This document shows, piece after piece, positions 46,164 to 59,732 of a stretch of DNA of 64,000 nucleotides; the first letter of the stretch is position 1, and each line of letters starts with the position of its first letter. A program made the translations under genes and the position numbers. Below the pieces are notes generated by a model that did not search any database, was not told the origin of the DNA, and saw only the letters and a list, made by a program, of their open reading frames with translations. This DNA is from Fasciolopsis buskii (Eukaryota > Platyhelminthes > Trematoda > Plagiorchiida > Fasciolidae), in the NCBI GenBank assembly GCA_008360955.1, contig LUCM01007910.1, positions 1 through 64,000 on the forward strand, read 5' to 3'.

Positions 46164-47468
46164 AGATATCTTTGAAGATGTTTGTCACGGCACATTGGTC
46201 CCATTCGCCCATGACATTGAAATAGTCTACTCCTTTGAAACTGGTTCATTTAACCCCTCGCTTGCACTTATCAGTGTAGACCTAAATTCTCTTGATAAGT
46301 GATGTTGTAGGTGGCTTAAGAAGTTCCCTGCTATGCTCCCGAGAGCTTCCTCTCCATAAACGGCATGCCCATTTCTGCATCACACGGTCAAGGACTTAGA
46401 GCTGCAATTAACTTGTTCTTTCAAATTTTCTGAACAGTCCCACTACCAAACCGCCGTATCAAAAAAACCGCTGCGATGATCTTGAGGACATTCCGCACTC
46501 AACATTGCAGGCTGATCATGTGAGCTCCACTCTATGCCTCACCTGGAATATTGCCCCATTACCTTTCGCATATGAGTAAAGTTGATCGAATTTCAACCCA
46601 AAATGTGCAGAACGCTTTCACTATAAATCTCCCAGGTCCTTCACCTAGCCTAAACCATAAGGCCGGATGTGCGCTGTTTAATCATGAACCACTCTGGCTT
46701 CGTCCAGTCAGAATAAACTTTGCATTACTCTTTATTCTATGCCATAGTAGTGCCCATTCTGCTACAAACGTCAAAAATGACACCCGTAGTCCCCTGTATC
46801 TACTTCGTTTTAGATACTATACACAGAATATACCCCTGAGGAGAGTATCCAACAAGGCAAAATTATTTACGGTTGCTCACTGTGAACCGTGGAAAACCTT
46901 CTAGTTCCGTGCGAACGTGTCCAAATTTGGCCCAGTTCAAAGCCCAGTTACCGGTTGTATTGCGTTTATTTAAACTTACACAAGCTGACGTTGGACTAAA
47001 TGAGGCCTTTGACCATGAGTTAATATTCTGGTTCATGACCCATTGTTCACTGAGATCACCATCTGAAATCCTTGGAATTCAGCTTCACCTCTTGTTACTT
47101 CACCTCCCCGCATGTCCGAATAAATGCATTTCTTACCTCTACCTTACCTGTGATGAATATACCCCCTTTATCGTTGGCAAAGCTGACTAACCACTGAGCA
47201 GTTCCCAGTGTGGGTTGAACAGAATGTCAACATAATAAAGGATGGATCAATGCTCTTATCAACTCCAGTGACTTTAAACACCTTCAGCCTGGGTACTGCA
47301 TCCATCCCATGCCATCTTATGTCCTTTATTGGCTTAGCGTGACTTAAATACGCCGTTCTTCGTAAAATCTGATCCACCACTGAGCCTTAAAATACTACCG
47401 TAGACCAGTTCTTTTTACCGAATTTCGCGGAACAGAAGAACTACGTTACAGGTCTGTTTCCTGCGCTC

Positions 47469-47514
47469 CGGTAACCACCATAACCCGAAGCTGGCACCCA
47501 AGCCAGACTAGTTT
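47469..47514 (+). repeat. 40-bp repeated module, copy 2
   Basis: Contains CACCATAACCCGAAGCTGGC followed by ACCCAAGCCAGACTAG. This is the best-preserved of the four copies. Confidence 0.6.
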
Positions 47515-49296
47515 TGAATTTCGCGTTTCAGACCCCACACCCGGAGTAGGTGCGCTTTTACCGGTCTTGTGCTCGAAGTGGCAGTTTTAGATCTACTATT
47601 CTGTCAATCCTTCTAGGCACCCGCTAGCAAGAACTGGGGCTCGAGTACTGGCCCGTTCAACCGAAACTACGTCGCTGATCACCCCGGATACCTCGAATTG
47701 GATCGTTGCGACTGGGCAAAACCACGGTTACCACTGCCTCTGGAAAGGCCCGCGCACCTCATACTCCCGGCCTGCACTGCTGACTAAATTCAAAGGTGGT
47801 GACAAACAAATGACAGCATGGAAGACACTCTTGAACAGTGCATTCAAGAAATATCTTTGCACAAAATTTCTCCTATGTGATGCACCTGCAATTAGAGCTT
47901 ACCACCATCTGCGTGTAAATACAATCACCGGTCTCGTAAGTTCCATTTCCAAGGCCTCATAAATTATCCTCCAGAAAGTCTGAGATGATTTTGACAGCTT
48001 TCCACCACCTTTAGCATTTTTTCGGCTCAAACACGTGTCAAATGCGTGTCTTATCTACTTTAAATGACGTTCCGCTTGATTTTCACTATTTCCATCCAAA
48101 TATCATACCGCCATTCCTTCTTATCTCAGCGCAACTTTTCCGTCCATTACCTAGCACGCTTGTCTTTTGATTACTCTGAGCACATACTAACATCCGCGTC
48201 GAGCTCCGATCGCGTTTTGCGCCAGTGGTGCGCACATTTATTGCACTCAGACACGGAATGATTCGTAGTTCGCTGCTCGCAAAGAGTCAAAAGAAAATCT
48301 GTATATATGTGTTTTCTAGTTTTCGTTTCTCACTGACATACATTCACGGTCCGCCTGCCTTTTAGCACCTCATTCAAGTTTCCAGTATGTTTTTTCAAAT
48401 AAATCAAGATTTCACTCGTCCGTTATCTGTTTCGATTTCTGCTGTTAGCGTTTCCTCCCAATGTCCTTGCCAAAATTTGAAATTGCCTTGCGCATGCTTG
48501 CCGCAAATCCAGAAATGCACAATAGCAATAATAAATATATTTGCATGTACAGTGCTCGGATCTTAATTGTGCACAACAGTAACCCCTGATTTTCTTTTGT
48601 CGTCCGTTGTTTCACCCTCTTATAGTGGTCCGTACCATCTTTCACATAGAACCAGCGATGTTGCCGGGCAAAAATTTTACGGTGGCCAGGCAGAGTTGCT
48701 TATTTTCAGCATCCTTAGCTGCACAAGTAAATCTTTCTCCGTTTTCGGAGGCTTAACGGTGATCTGCGGAGTAGCGTATTGCACTAATCTTTTAGAGTTC
48801 ATTGTCTCAGCGCTATGGACACCACGGAATTAGTTGGCCTTTCGGTTTGCTTTGCTGCAGCCGTCCATGTTGTGCCAATATCCAAACTTCACCTGAAGGT
48901 CACCAAACCTGAGTGAGCTCTCCAGCTGCGCCCAACTTCTGCGGGACAAGTTTGGCCCTTGTCATTCATCAGTCTAGAACTTTTCCTTTGGCGTGCATTT
49001 TAGCTGGGTTTCACAGTCATCAAAGTTGCATTTTAAATGCGTTTGCACGTGACTGCAATCGTCAGGCAATAAAACGAGCCCCCAGAATACTTCCCATGGT
49101 CCGGGCAAACCGCAATCGCTCTTAATCTGTCCCGCGTCATCTTGCGGTGTATGATCGTCGTCTCCGAATGCCAGAAAATGCAGGGATAGAATTCCCATTT
49201 TCCAGGCAAGAGGCAGCCAACAAACGGTCTATCCGCGCAAGTTGACCGGTTTGCAGTCAATAGAAGCATAATGTTGCAGGTTTGTTTTCCCCGATT

Positions 49297-49339
49297 CAGT
49301 AATCACCATGACCCTAAGCTAGCACCAAAACCAGGCTAC
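49297..49339 (+). repeat. 40-bp repeated module, copy 3
   Basis: Contains CACCATGACCCTAAGCTAGC followed by ACCAAAACCAGGCTAC. It is about 75-80 % similar to copy 2 by eye. Confidence 0.55.
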
Positions 49340-52300
49340 TTCTTCCTTTTATGTTTACCATCTCATGCCCATGCTAGATGCACCGGTAATGGCTCTGCAC
49401 TTAAGCACGAAATGGCCGGTAACCCGCTGCTCACGATCAGTCCTAAGAAACCCTATGTGGTCTTGTGAAAATGTTTTCCCAGTACACATCCCAATTAATC
49501 CGAGGTTGCGCTGATACCCTTATCCCTTTTGATTTCTGCTATTTGATTTTCCTCTGCATCATCCCTGTATAAATTTGATCTTGACTCGACCACGCCTCTC
49601 GCAAATCCAGGAGTATGCGTTATTAATCTTACTATTTCTTTGAATGCATGTTCGCGTAGGAACAGTTATGCGTATCGGCACGCCTATAACCAGTCGCAAC
49701 TAGCTGTACACTTTCCTTTGGGTCGAGTATGCTTTAGTTGTATCTTTGACCATGCTCACTTTAACAAGTGTGTTCTATTCATGCCGAACAGCCCAAACAA
49801 GAACCTCGGGCAGCTAAGCCCCGAGGTCCATTTCTCGTCATATTATTCATTTTGTTTACACCCTCGATTTCTTTCCTCCTCCCAACCATCTCCTTGTCAG
49901 CCGTATCGCAACTCTCTGTAAGTTCCTCCTCCTTAACTTTAACAGCTTGTTCTCAATCCTCTGAAAGTCAGTTCATGTACGTTTGTACAAACTTCTCTGG
50001 TGCAATTTTATGCGAAATCATTCACACGGAGATTAAGTCGACTCTTCTTCCGCTCCTGTACTCGCCAACTTGAAGATTTCCAAGGGCCGTCATCAATTAG
50101 ATGAATTCTCGTGAACTCCTTTCCTTCCATCTCCTGCCTGCCATACCTAACCTACCTCATCTTACATTCAGCTTCTGTTATTCTTTCTCCGCTGATCACA
50201 CACAGACACTTACGTTATCCTTGGTACTATACTGGGAATCTCGAAGTTAGTCCGTCGTTGAAACATGACATAAACCGATTTTTACTTGGTTCACACAAAT
50301 CAGTTGCAGAAAAATTCCCGGGATCACCCCTCCATTTTTCTTGCTGCCATTCCACGTGGTAAAACGTGGTGATGATCAATCGCATAAATTACACCACTGT
50401 TCAGATCCGTTCGAGTTTGTCAGCCGATGGAGAAGTGGACTTCTTTGGCGCCCTTTCTGACGAGACACCATGCCTTAAATGACCGAAATTTAGATTACCA
50501 ATATACTGCTCAGGACAGCTCCATCCGCCTGCTCCTTTGTCATTTTACTTGTCAGCGCAGGTGTTTAACCACTCCAGTGCCCGACAGGGGAAAATTCTGG
50601 CATTCTTGACGAACCTGAAGTTTCCACACTGACAATCCTTTTCATTTTCTTTATCTAAATCTGTGTTCATTTCTTTTTTTTACCTCCATCCCTTCGATGC
50701 TGGCCGCCGTGAAATCTACTGGTCTGGCTGGATTATATCGGGCGGGCAGTTCGTTTGCAGCCGCTTGCCGGTACCGCTGGGTTGGTAGATCATATTTGAG
50801 TTTAGCCCCTAATGTTGTCACCCATTTAAGATGTTCGGCACACGGTCAGTTCTACAACTATCAACGTCGTGGTTAACAAATTACCGGTATCCCACTCAAC
50901 TCGCTCTTTCCTAAAAGTATGCTGGGTACTCCCATCGCCCTGCTTTATACCAGAACTTACTTGGGCACAGTTTCATTTTATTTGTATCCACGACCAGTTT
51001 GGGCCCTCTCTATAAATTTCGTATCTTCGAGTTTGCATCAATCATTTCTTCAAGCCTTGATTGTTTACTTGCCAGATTGTTGCTTTGGAAAGCTGAAGAT
51101 CCGAAAACGACATTGAACCACAAAACCAATAATAATCTGCTTAACTTGACCAGTGATGTATTCTTATGCATTTCACTTTGTTTACTTTAGCTGTCTTTTG
51201 CATTCTCCCAGTTAGGGCGTTATAAAAGCAATCAGTAGAAACGGAAGGAAATTTCGCGGAGATGCTTCCTAAAGAAAGTCTTTCTATGGAGGCTTTGACC
51301 CAAACATTCGAGAGCCCCGAAATTCTGTGCTCCACTGAGCCTACTGCATCCGGTTTGTTTCCAAAAGTTTAAACAAGCTTCTTGGTATTCTAATACACAT
51401 GGGAACCACGGAACTTGCTAAAAAAGTAACCACGAATGCGCAATAACTCACACAGGATATCAAAGTTCTAACGGGTGCCTCAGGGGGCAATTTCCTTTAC
51501 AAGCAGCTGCAAAAGAAGCCATGGGTGGCTAGCAGGAGCGAAACCGGTAACAAGACTCAAAATTAGCTGTAGCCACTGGGTTTCATATACACCACCTCTA
51601 AACCCGGACCTTAGCCCACTTCTTTGAGCCCACTATCGTATCTTCTCACTTCCCAATGGGCACATTAAAAGGATTGGATAAAGAAGCGAAGATAATCCCC
51701 ACTGGGACCAGAATAATGAACTCGGCAATCACCACCTTGCCGAGAGCTACAAATAAGAAGCTTTCTGTTGAGCCATGTCGCAACGTTTACTTTGATACCA
51801 GAGGCCCCCTAACAACAGCAAAGTGGGCTCCAGTACACCTGATGGACTGCAGCATGACTGTAACAAAAATCTCAAACTGGCCTAGCAACACCACTCTCTT
51901 GGTCCTTTCAGGAAACCAGGGGAGCAGATAGACCCGCGGGAGTCCTGTCATTCAAGATAATGGACCCCCAAAGTTGGAAACACCAGCCACCCCAGCCACA
52001 CCCTGGGCCTGCGCTGCCTCAGTACCCCACCACATTGTTTCTGCCATCTCATTTCCTTAGTTTCATTCCCATCAATACCTAAACCAGATATGTCTTGCAG
52101 CAATTCTTGAGCATGTGCTCAAATGTTTTACTGCGACTGCTTAATTCCCTTCAGCAAAGTGCTGGAACCTAGATAGCCAGTTTCAAATAATGAGTCCCGG
52201 TCAGTTGTTGTCACCAGAACCTGGCACACGTCCGACATTTGTGAAACGGAACTAGCCTTCCTTAGCTATTTAGCAGTCACTATTGAACCAAGACTTCCAC

Positions 52301-54040
52301 TGTACTTGCATTTTAGTCAGCTTTCCCTTCTATGGCCCAAACATTGCTTTCCGATGCAGTGTACATACATTCTGCCTGCAACGCTGTGGACAGCATGCTA
52401 CCTTCAAACATATCTGGTACACTAGCTCAGCAGTAAAGATTCGCCAACCTCCTAATCAGCGAATTCGACCCGCCACGTATTGACTGGCCCGGGGCTGATT
52501 TCCATGAATTCGTCTCCGGAAGGCTCCTGCTAGAACCCGCTATGGAAAGGCCGTGAACTCAAAACGTTGGTGGGTTCACCAGATTTCAAGGACACCAAAA
52601 CCCATCCCTGTTGGGCTTAGTCCTCGCAAACGACAAGCACCAGAGTAATGTGATTTCCTACCTTCCTATACCGATCAAATATGGTCATGCAATCTTCCAT
52701 CGTGTCTTGCCATCAGGTGGTCACCAATCTCCAACATACACAAAGTTCTGCGTTCCTTTAAAGAAGCAAACTTACAAGCCGTCAACAGTTTCCTGGAGCG
52801 TTATCCAAAACCAAGGGGTTCCCAAACACAAATGCCGAAGAGATGTCTGTACAGCCAGAGAATCCTTTTCCATGGCTGATAGCAACTACGTCCCAGGGAT
52901 CCAAATCCCAATCTGCGCGAATACCTGCCTTACTCACCCAATGAGAGGTTTATTAAGATAGAGATCTCGGGTGTACGCTGGGTCTAGGTTCATAGGTCTC
53001 GCCTAATACAAGCAAAAGCTTGCTCTGGATCATAATAACTGTAGGGACCAGATCATGGTGACGGAAGGCGAGAGTGGCTTCCGATTCTCACCTCAGAGCA
53101 AGCGGCTACTTGTAGGCGCACGGTTCTCTCCGCGAAGCAAACCGTTCAGGTTATCACGATGACTTCAGAGAAGGGAGAGGTTGTGACTGCATCCACAGGG
53201 ACTGCCTAGCAAGTGTTGCAGAGGAAAGCGCCAAGCGGAACCGTCCATCGCTACCCCGGCGGACCGCAACAACAGTGGCCCCAGCACTAACCGCTTTATG
53301 GCATTCAATCTCAACGATTCTTCCTCAACCTCTCCGGATGATCGGAAAGCGCAAGAAAGGTTGACCCTCCAGTATTTGTGTAATGAGGTTTCAGTTGTCG
53401 ATATCCTCCCAACTGGTCTCATGAAGAGCAGCGGGAATATAACAACTGGATGGAGGTTAGTAAAAACCAAGCGGAACATCTTGCAGAGTTGATAAGGCAA
53501 TCAAATTCACCAACAACAAAGGGCCAACAAAAGAGTGAAGAAAGCGACAGAATACTATAAGAGCTGCGGAACTATTTGGAAAATGAGATTTATTTTGCGG
53601 AGACTGACTATGGGACTCCCAAGACCGCTGATTGCTTTCGCATGCGATTGGCTGTAAGCTGAACTGTAGATGCGAGGGAGAAGAAAGCGTTTGTGTAAGA
53701 GACAAAACATTTCCTGAATACAATTGCCAGGACTACCACCTTCTCTGTATTTTGTGTTGCCGCTGTTTCTGATCTCATCCGGCAGCATGGGTCGGAAATT
53801 CGAGTGGATACGGATTAACATTGTCTTTGCTTAATGAAGCTCCATATAAGTAGTGGTATCCAAGGCATTCAGCGGCGTGGTTTGGGCTAATCAGATCAGC
53901 ACCTTTCGCGCCAGATCTGGCTAGCAGCCTCCTGGAGGAGTAACAAACTAGTACACTTGGGATTACCCTTTTGAGGGCTGAAGAAGTAACAACGAGTATG
54001 GTTTATGTGCATGATCTGAAACATAAAATAGAGGTGCGGT

Positions 54041-54082
54041 CTAGCTTGGGTGCCAGCTTGCGGTTATGATGATTATTGAACC
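54041..54082 (-). repeat. 40-bp repeated module, copy 4, inverted
   Basis: On the minus strand it reads ATCATCATAACCGCAAGCTG then GCACCCAAGCTAG, closely matching copy 2. It is the only copy in this orientation and lies near the 3' side of the minus-strand CR1-like relic. Confidence 0.55.
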
Positions 54083-54995
54083 TTAGAGAAACGGAGGCAC
54101 CAAATGACCTAAGGTTGTTTGTGTGATTAAGAAATTAGCGGTGCAAGTTGCAGATATTGTGGGTCTAGTGGTAAGCATCAATCTCGAAATTTGGAGGCGG
54201 CCGCCAAGAATTGAATAAGGCCAGGTAAAATGTCAATATTTGCGGCAGGGTAAGGAATTAAGGTGAACTGACCTTAGGTCAACTCCCGGAGGCTTTATCG
54301 ATGTATGGAACTGGTGATTTGGTTAGTAATGAAGGACTTCTGTAGTAGGGAAACCGGGGTTATACCGGTATCAGTCTGCAAATTATGACACAAATTAAGT
54401 CCGCCGCGAACAAATTGGCGGCTATTCCGGACTATTAAGCATTCAATTCTTTGACAGCTGTCAAGGTCAACCTGCCCTGCGCCGTCGACTTAATAAAGGA
54501 AGTAGGACTGTGAATGATGAATTATGAAGACTGATAGGCTAAGAATAGGAGAAAACGTTGGATAACAGCATAACCTAATATATTTTTTGACTCAGTCCGT
54601 TACTGATATAGCTGAAAGACGGATGTCAACGGCTAAGTCGTTAGTATCAGTAGCCTTAACAAGGAAACCGGTACGTGGTGGCACAAATTTTGGTACCCAA
54701 TTTGAGATTGAGCTAAAATCTAGGTGGCCTTAGAAAGCTTGGTCTAAACTGGATCTGGTCTCAATTCAGCTGAGAAATAAGGATGCATCGAGAGAGTTGG
54801 ACGATACAATCCTCAATTGTTTCAGGTTCTGACAGAACTGGACATGGTCCGGTGACCTATATCATAACTTAGATTAAACAATTGCGGCGAGTTTTTATCT
54901 AAATGACGATTTGAAAGATGGCAGTCCAAGTGAGAGCGGTCGATTCCTAATGGGGCAAGAACACTGGTTAGTGCGTGCTTGCGACCTTAAGGGAT

Positions 54996-55217
54996 TTAAA
55001 GGGAATATGAGGTTCGGCTTAGCAAAAGGCAGCTGAAGGGGGTCAAATTGCAGCTGCTCGCATCGTTCTCTTTAACCAAGCTTTGATGCTGGACCAAGAC
55101 GTTTCTTTGTGATTGGTCGTTGTACTTTTCTGCTAAGACACGATCAACTGTGAGCAAATTTGAGAAACTTATTGGGCAGTCCTCTAGTTGCGGTCTACAA
55201 TATGATTTATACCGCAT
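54996..55217 (-). pseudogene. CR1-like element D: C-terminal RT region
   Basis: Contains NLLTVDRVLAEKYNDQSQRN, resembling the 'LExVQRxATxxI' block that follows RT in CR1-like proteins, then KENDASSCNLTPFSCLLLSR, where 'LxxRRxRGDLI' would be expected. Recognition is by position and weak similarity only. Confidence 0.45.
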
Positions 55218-55709
55218 CAGCTTACGTTTTAGAGTGTGGAATGTTTTGACGATGGGGCCATTAGTCCTGTTCGTGTTTGCGATTGCGCAAATGACTTGCT
55301 CGTGGAAGTTGAATGATCAGGAGTACTGCAAGCCTAGACCTTTTATACACCGACTGGTTAGTTTTGGGAGATCGTTCATAAAGAGCCTACTCGGGGGAAA
55401 GTGACACCTATAGGCCAGAATAGCGCTTTTCGTGGCACAGAATTTAATCGCTCAGCGCCCACTGCACTCGTCCATTGAGGTAAATCCTCCATGATACTGG
55501 CCACGGATTTGGGCAAGGAATATAGCCCAAAAGAATAGACTAGGTTTATATAGTTATCGAATAAGAAGGGTATGCCGCGATTTACTGATCAGATGTCGTT
55601 TGCGTAAGGCAGGAATAATAAGCGGCCAAGGAAGCTGCCTTTTAATGCGTCGCAAGTAGTTCGCTAGGAGTGAGATAAGGTTCCATTGATACTAACGACC
55701 TGAGAGCGG

Positions 55710-55943
55710 TCAGGGATGTAGGAAGTTAGTCAAGAGTACAGCGGATCTGACAAGCCATAGGAATTGATATTTAACGACAATCTTCGACGGGGCACGCGAA
55801 CAAACCCCCCAGGCCATGTCAAGGACAATTATTGTAATGGCTTCATTCTTATGGACATTTAGAGTGACCAGATCAAAAATGTTAAAAATGCGTAAGGTAC
55901 AGGATCTGCGCTTAAGAAATCCATGATGGGATTCACCAATCAA
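55710..55943 (-). pseudogene. CR1-like element D: reverse transcriptase fragment
   Basis: Begins MIGESHHGFLKRRSCTLRIF, the 'QHGFxxxRSCxTNL' RT block, then DLVTLNVHKNEAITIIVLDM, the position of motif A, where the following AWGVCSRAP replaces 'AKAFDxVPH'. The catalytic Asp of motif A survives in VLDM. Confidence 0.65.
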
Positions 55944-56003
55944 TTCAGTGGCGGTTAGAAAGTCAAATAGCTGGCCCCCTGACGATCTCCTTCATGATTT
56001 GGG

Positions 56004-56349
56004 TCAATATGGGCTATGGTATATTGGACTGTAGCTTCGTGGATCGTAAAGTGGTTCCTTTTTGTGGTGAGGAACAATGGTGGAGTTTCTTAAACGTTTG
56101 GAAAGTACCCCAGTTGACATAGAGGTAAAAAAAGGGTTTACCAATACTATTGCTGTATCGGGTTTGTCGAAGAGCATTAGGCAAGGGGACACCGTTTGAA
56201 CCAGGTCCGTAAGATGGTTCGATGATTAAGGAATCCTTCTCAATTTTCTCTGTATCAAATAAGATGAGCGAAGTTGTTTTGTCGGATAGCCTAGAAGGTG
56301 TGGGTAAATTGGTGACCATGTCGGTAGTAAGGGTGAGGGAGGAGCGCAA
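56004..56349 (-). pseudogene. CR1-like element D: start of reverse transcriptase
   Basis: Two overlapping frames share the signal: GPGSNGVPLPNALRQT at 56200-56130 ('GPDGIPxxxLK'), then VNPFFTSMSTGVLSKRLRNS and TIVPHHKKEPLYDPRSYSPI (about 56110-56010; 'xSxxTGxxPxxWKxAxVxPIxKKG...NYRPI'). This is the opening of a LINE RT with a frameshift between. Confidence 0.75.
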
Positions 56350-56872
56350 GTTAAAATCCTCAGTTATGTCCTTTGGATCATTCAGCTGCTGGCTGAGGTA
56401 TGCGAATAAATAGGGGTGCTTGATTTGTTGCGAACAGTGCGGGACCGCAGTGTTCTGGTCACGTGCAGACTGCGATTCGGTTGCCGAAACGCGATTTGTT
56501 CCTGCTCACAAAGTTGGCCTTCGGATGCAGCAAGCAGGTCGTTTTCAGTCAATTTATCCTCATTGCCATGGAGAAACCGAGGTTTAATTGTAAATATTCT
56601 GCAGTTTAAAAATCTTGTTCTCGTATTTACAGATATTGGTTATCCGCATTTGCCCTGCTTGAGCTCCGTGCGTAGCGAATTTGTTGATAATCTAGTGTAA
56701 GCCCATTGTGCTCACTTGTAAGAGATGCTCATGGACTGGATAGTGGTTGCAGATGTTCGATGTCTGAGACGAATATGGAGAAAACGTGAGACAGTCTTGT
56801 GGTAACTACCCGGAAAGAGCACTAAAGTCCCATGCTATAGGCTTTGCTTTACCATGGATGGATACAATTTAC

Positions 56873-57145
56873 TCAAACGCCTCGAAGAGTTGAGGGAGGC
56901 ACAAAGTTGTTTAATGATGGAGGTCGGTAAACACATCCAAGATATACCAGAGAGATGCGCATATGGGTAGAAGACCACAAACTGTCGGGCGAAATTTCTA
57001 ACACCGGATGTTGGAGGGGGACCGTAGAGAACTCAGGTCTAACATAAGCTTGGTAAACATCTCCACGCCGGTAATTTCGCTGCGTTAGAATAGAAGCTCC
57101 GACCACTTGAAACATTCGGTTCATGGTGTGCATCCCTTTAACCAT
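56873..57145 (-). pseudogene. CR1-like element D: endonuclease fragment
   Basis: The minus strand encodes NYRRGDVYQAYVRPEFSTVP, then DSLWSSTHMRISLVYLGCVY and RPPSLN. The 'GGVxxY...ESLWxxI...LLGxxYRPPS' series is typical of CR1-like endonucleases. The GDFN motif that should follow was not recognised. Confidence 0.75.
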
Positions 57146-59732
57146 GTTTCAGTGGTCTAACCGTTGGTATAGATGTAATTTCGTACAAGACGTCTCATGG
57201 TGCTAATGTTGCCCAGGAGAGATCGCGCGATAAGCAGAATCAGAGAAGCGTTGGATGTGCAACCAATGCTGAATGGTTTAGTACGGGGCCAACAGTCGGC
57301 AGTGTGACCTGATGAGCTGAAGTACAGCTACGGGAAGGTGATGGGTTAACACGTGACGCACTGGGCTAGGCAGGAACATCATAGCGATCATTTGGAACTT
57401 TTTTGGAGGTGAGACATTTGTCCAGTAGCGTGGCTAATATTTGGGGTTATTTTTGATTATGGAGTGGGAAGATGCAGAATTCGGATAGGGCAATGCCGAA
57501 GGTTACTGATTTCATATTACTATATGGGTGACCATATGCGCAGAGCCAATTCGTTGTGGTCATCTTAAAGATAACTGGACGAATGATCAAAGTTTTGTTC
57601 AAGAAAATAATGGTCCCACGTGGGTAGATTTTCACATTAGAGAAAGCCATGATTTTTGGAACCATATTGGCGGGTGGCAATACAACCGGTTGGGGGGCAC
57701 ATCTCGGGAAAATGTGGGGTGGTGTTTGGTGAAAAGTAGTTGTGAGTGATGGAGTACCCTGGAGGAGGCCGGTGAGGTATGGAGGTGAGTGGGTTTTCAC
57801 TGGCGTCGGAGCAGAAATTTTGAGGATAGGGTGGAGTAATAGTGGCTTGAACTAACGGGGACGACTGAAGACCCACAAAGGGCGGCGGTTTTGTGGTCTT
57901 TGTATTTATGGGGCTGTTGCAAACAGTAGGAAGTGGGTATAACTTATCAGATTTGGCATGACGGTTAAAGTTTGGAGATTACGGGTCATATCCGCCAATA
58001 AGCCGCTTACGAAGATAAAATCTGAACATGGCATTTGAGTGGCGTTTGGAGTGAAATACTGGCTGACAGGAGCAGTAATTAGAGTCTTATTTCTGATCGG
58101 CTGGACGGAAAATGCAAATACGTTTGTATTGCACCGACGGATTAATGGATCTGGTTCTGTTTTGAGTGGCCGGGAGAGCCATTTGCATAATTGCATTTCA
58201 TCTGGGGTGTATTAAGTGCACTGATACAACGAATTTGGCTGATTCTTAGATGTCGTTAGGTTTTCTTTGGCATCGATCTACCTTCAAGCAATTGACATGC
58301 GAATCCACTTATCAGAAGCTGAAAAGAGTTAGGCGAGATTCTGTTTGGGTGCCAGATGGGTGGTGTACAAGAGCGGCTTGGAGGTAAGTCGCCTACATCT
58401 ATAAACGAGTTAAGATGGGATTTATGTGGGAAGACCTTTTCCTGTGGTCGGTTAAGGGATGTTCCTGAAGCAGCAGGTAGAGAGACCAGAGCAGTGGGTA
58501 GACTGGGGTGGGTCTGCAACAGGAGGTTGTTAATACTGTCTCGTGAAGTTGATGTCATCTTTCTGGACACTGGGTTTTGTGTCTTATTCAACGGTTCGGC
58601 GTTGGTGGATTTGCAAATATCGTTTGCCTGATGACGCGGGGTGTCACCATTCTCGTCGTCGTCTCCCTTAATTTCAGGGGTGGGGGCAACTAGAGGAAAT
58701 ATGAGGTGCGGCCGATTGTTGGATGGCTTGGAGGATGACAGAGCTGTGCGCATTTAAGTCGACTGCTGGTTTTTATGCTTCTAATTAAGTGACTTCTAAT
58801 CAGGGCAACTTATCCAAGGAACTCCAAGGTAAAGGGCTAGGTGTGTCTTTTGGCTTCGCATATATGGTTGTGGTCGATGAAGTTCTCGAACTTCGATTTG
58901 CTTCCCTTTGGATGACCGTCCTGTCATCAAAGATTTTACTATTCCTGAAAGGCGTAACGCAGACAATTAACTGGGATCTGTAAAAAGCTGCTTGGCAGTC
59001 AGCTCTTTGGAAAATTGGAAGAGCAAGCGGCAGTCGTATGGCTGCAGATTTTAGAAAACGGAGGCATGTGTACGAATGAGGACGTCTTGGGGATGGGTTC
59101 AACGGGCCTCCTAATTTTTTCTGTCGCGCTACTGCGACCATGGTCACCGGCCAATGCACTTGCGTCTGTGTCCTTGGCTAAGTACACCACGGCTATGGTG
59201 TCCTTATGTACGTGAAATAAGTTAAGTTTTGCCGGTCCATCTACTTCACGCAAACAGCGCAGCACCCGTTTCAGTAACCGCAGTGTGGCCTGTCCTTGCA
59301 GTAAGTCTCAGGCGAATAACATCGCTCCAGTCATCCGTTAAGCAAAACCTTCGCTTAAGGCTATTCTCATTCCGCAAAACCACGGGCAAAATAAACTTTA
59401 CCCTGGCATGTCAGCAAACCTCTACAGCATTGCTGAAAACTTCAATAACTCTCCTCATATGAGCCTGCTTCTGGGAGGTTAACTTACGATTGCGCACGTT
59501 GCAATGGTCGTGGGCTCTGTGGAAGGAACGATTGTGTTGAAGGCAACATCCCAAAACCTTGTATTGCTTTCTCACTGCATGCAAGATGACGAATGTTGGG
59601 TAGTTAATATTTGGAACCTACAAATTAACACTACTTGAAAGCCATGTAGATGTTTTCGACGTTTGTGAACGCGGCAGTATGAGGCACGGCAATGCCAAAA
59701 ATGTAGCGAATGTTGCATGGCTGCTCTCGGAG

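Larger units (their letters stand above)
42560..46950 (+). mobile_element. CR1-like LINE relic (element C)
   Basis: Plus-strand order: a possible ORF1 remnant (43261-43599, Pro/Ser/Arg-rich); endonuclease start FFLLLLNSRSLSHEVREL (about 44317-44370); GSDHKMVTCSFPP (about 44925-44960, SDH motif); RT from about 45690 with ELSKAFGHVSHSRPLAKM (about 45945-46000, motif A); FAHDIEIVY (about 46207-46233, the FADD box mutated to FAHD); and VDRISTQNVQNAF, LFNHEPLWLRPVRIN (about 46570-46720, C-terminal part). Several frameshifts. No clear 3' tail. Confidence 0.75.
46951..54000. other. no gene recognised; pyrimidine-rich plus strand
   Basis: About 7 kb between two CR1-like relics. It holds two copies of the 40-bp module (47.47 and 49.30 kb) and many short open frames. 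Codon content and compositional skew resemble the flanking LINE relics, so it is probably older retroelement debris, but I could not identify protein motifs. Confidence 0.4.
54090..59300 (-). mobile_element. CR1-like LINE relic (element D)
   Basis: Minus-strand order: possible ORF1 remnant (about 59265-58256, Ser/Pro/Arg-rich, no firm motif); endonuclease (about 57145-56873); RT (about 56349-55710); C-terminal region with VDRVLAEKYNDQ (about 55217-54996). It converges with element C, so the two relics face each other tail to tail across 47-54 kb. All parts are frame-broken. Confidence 0.7.
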
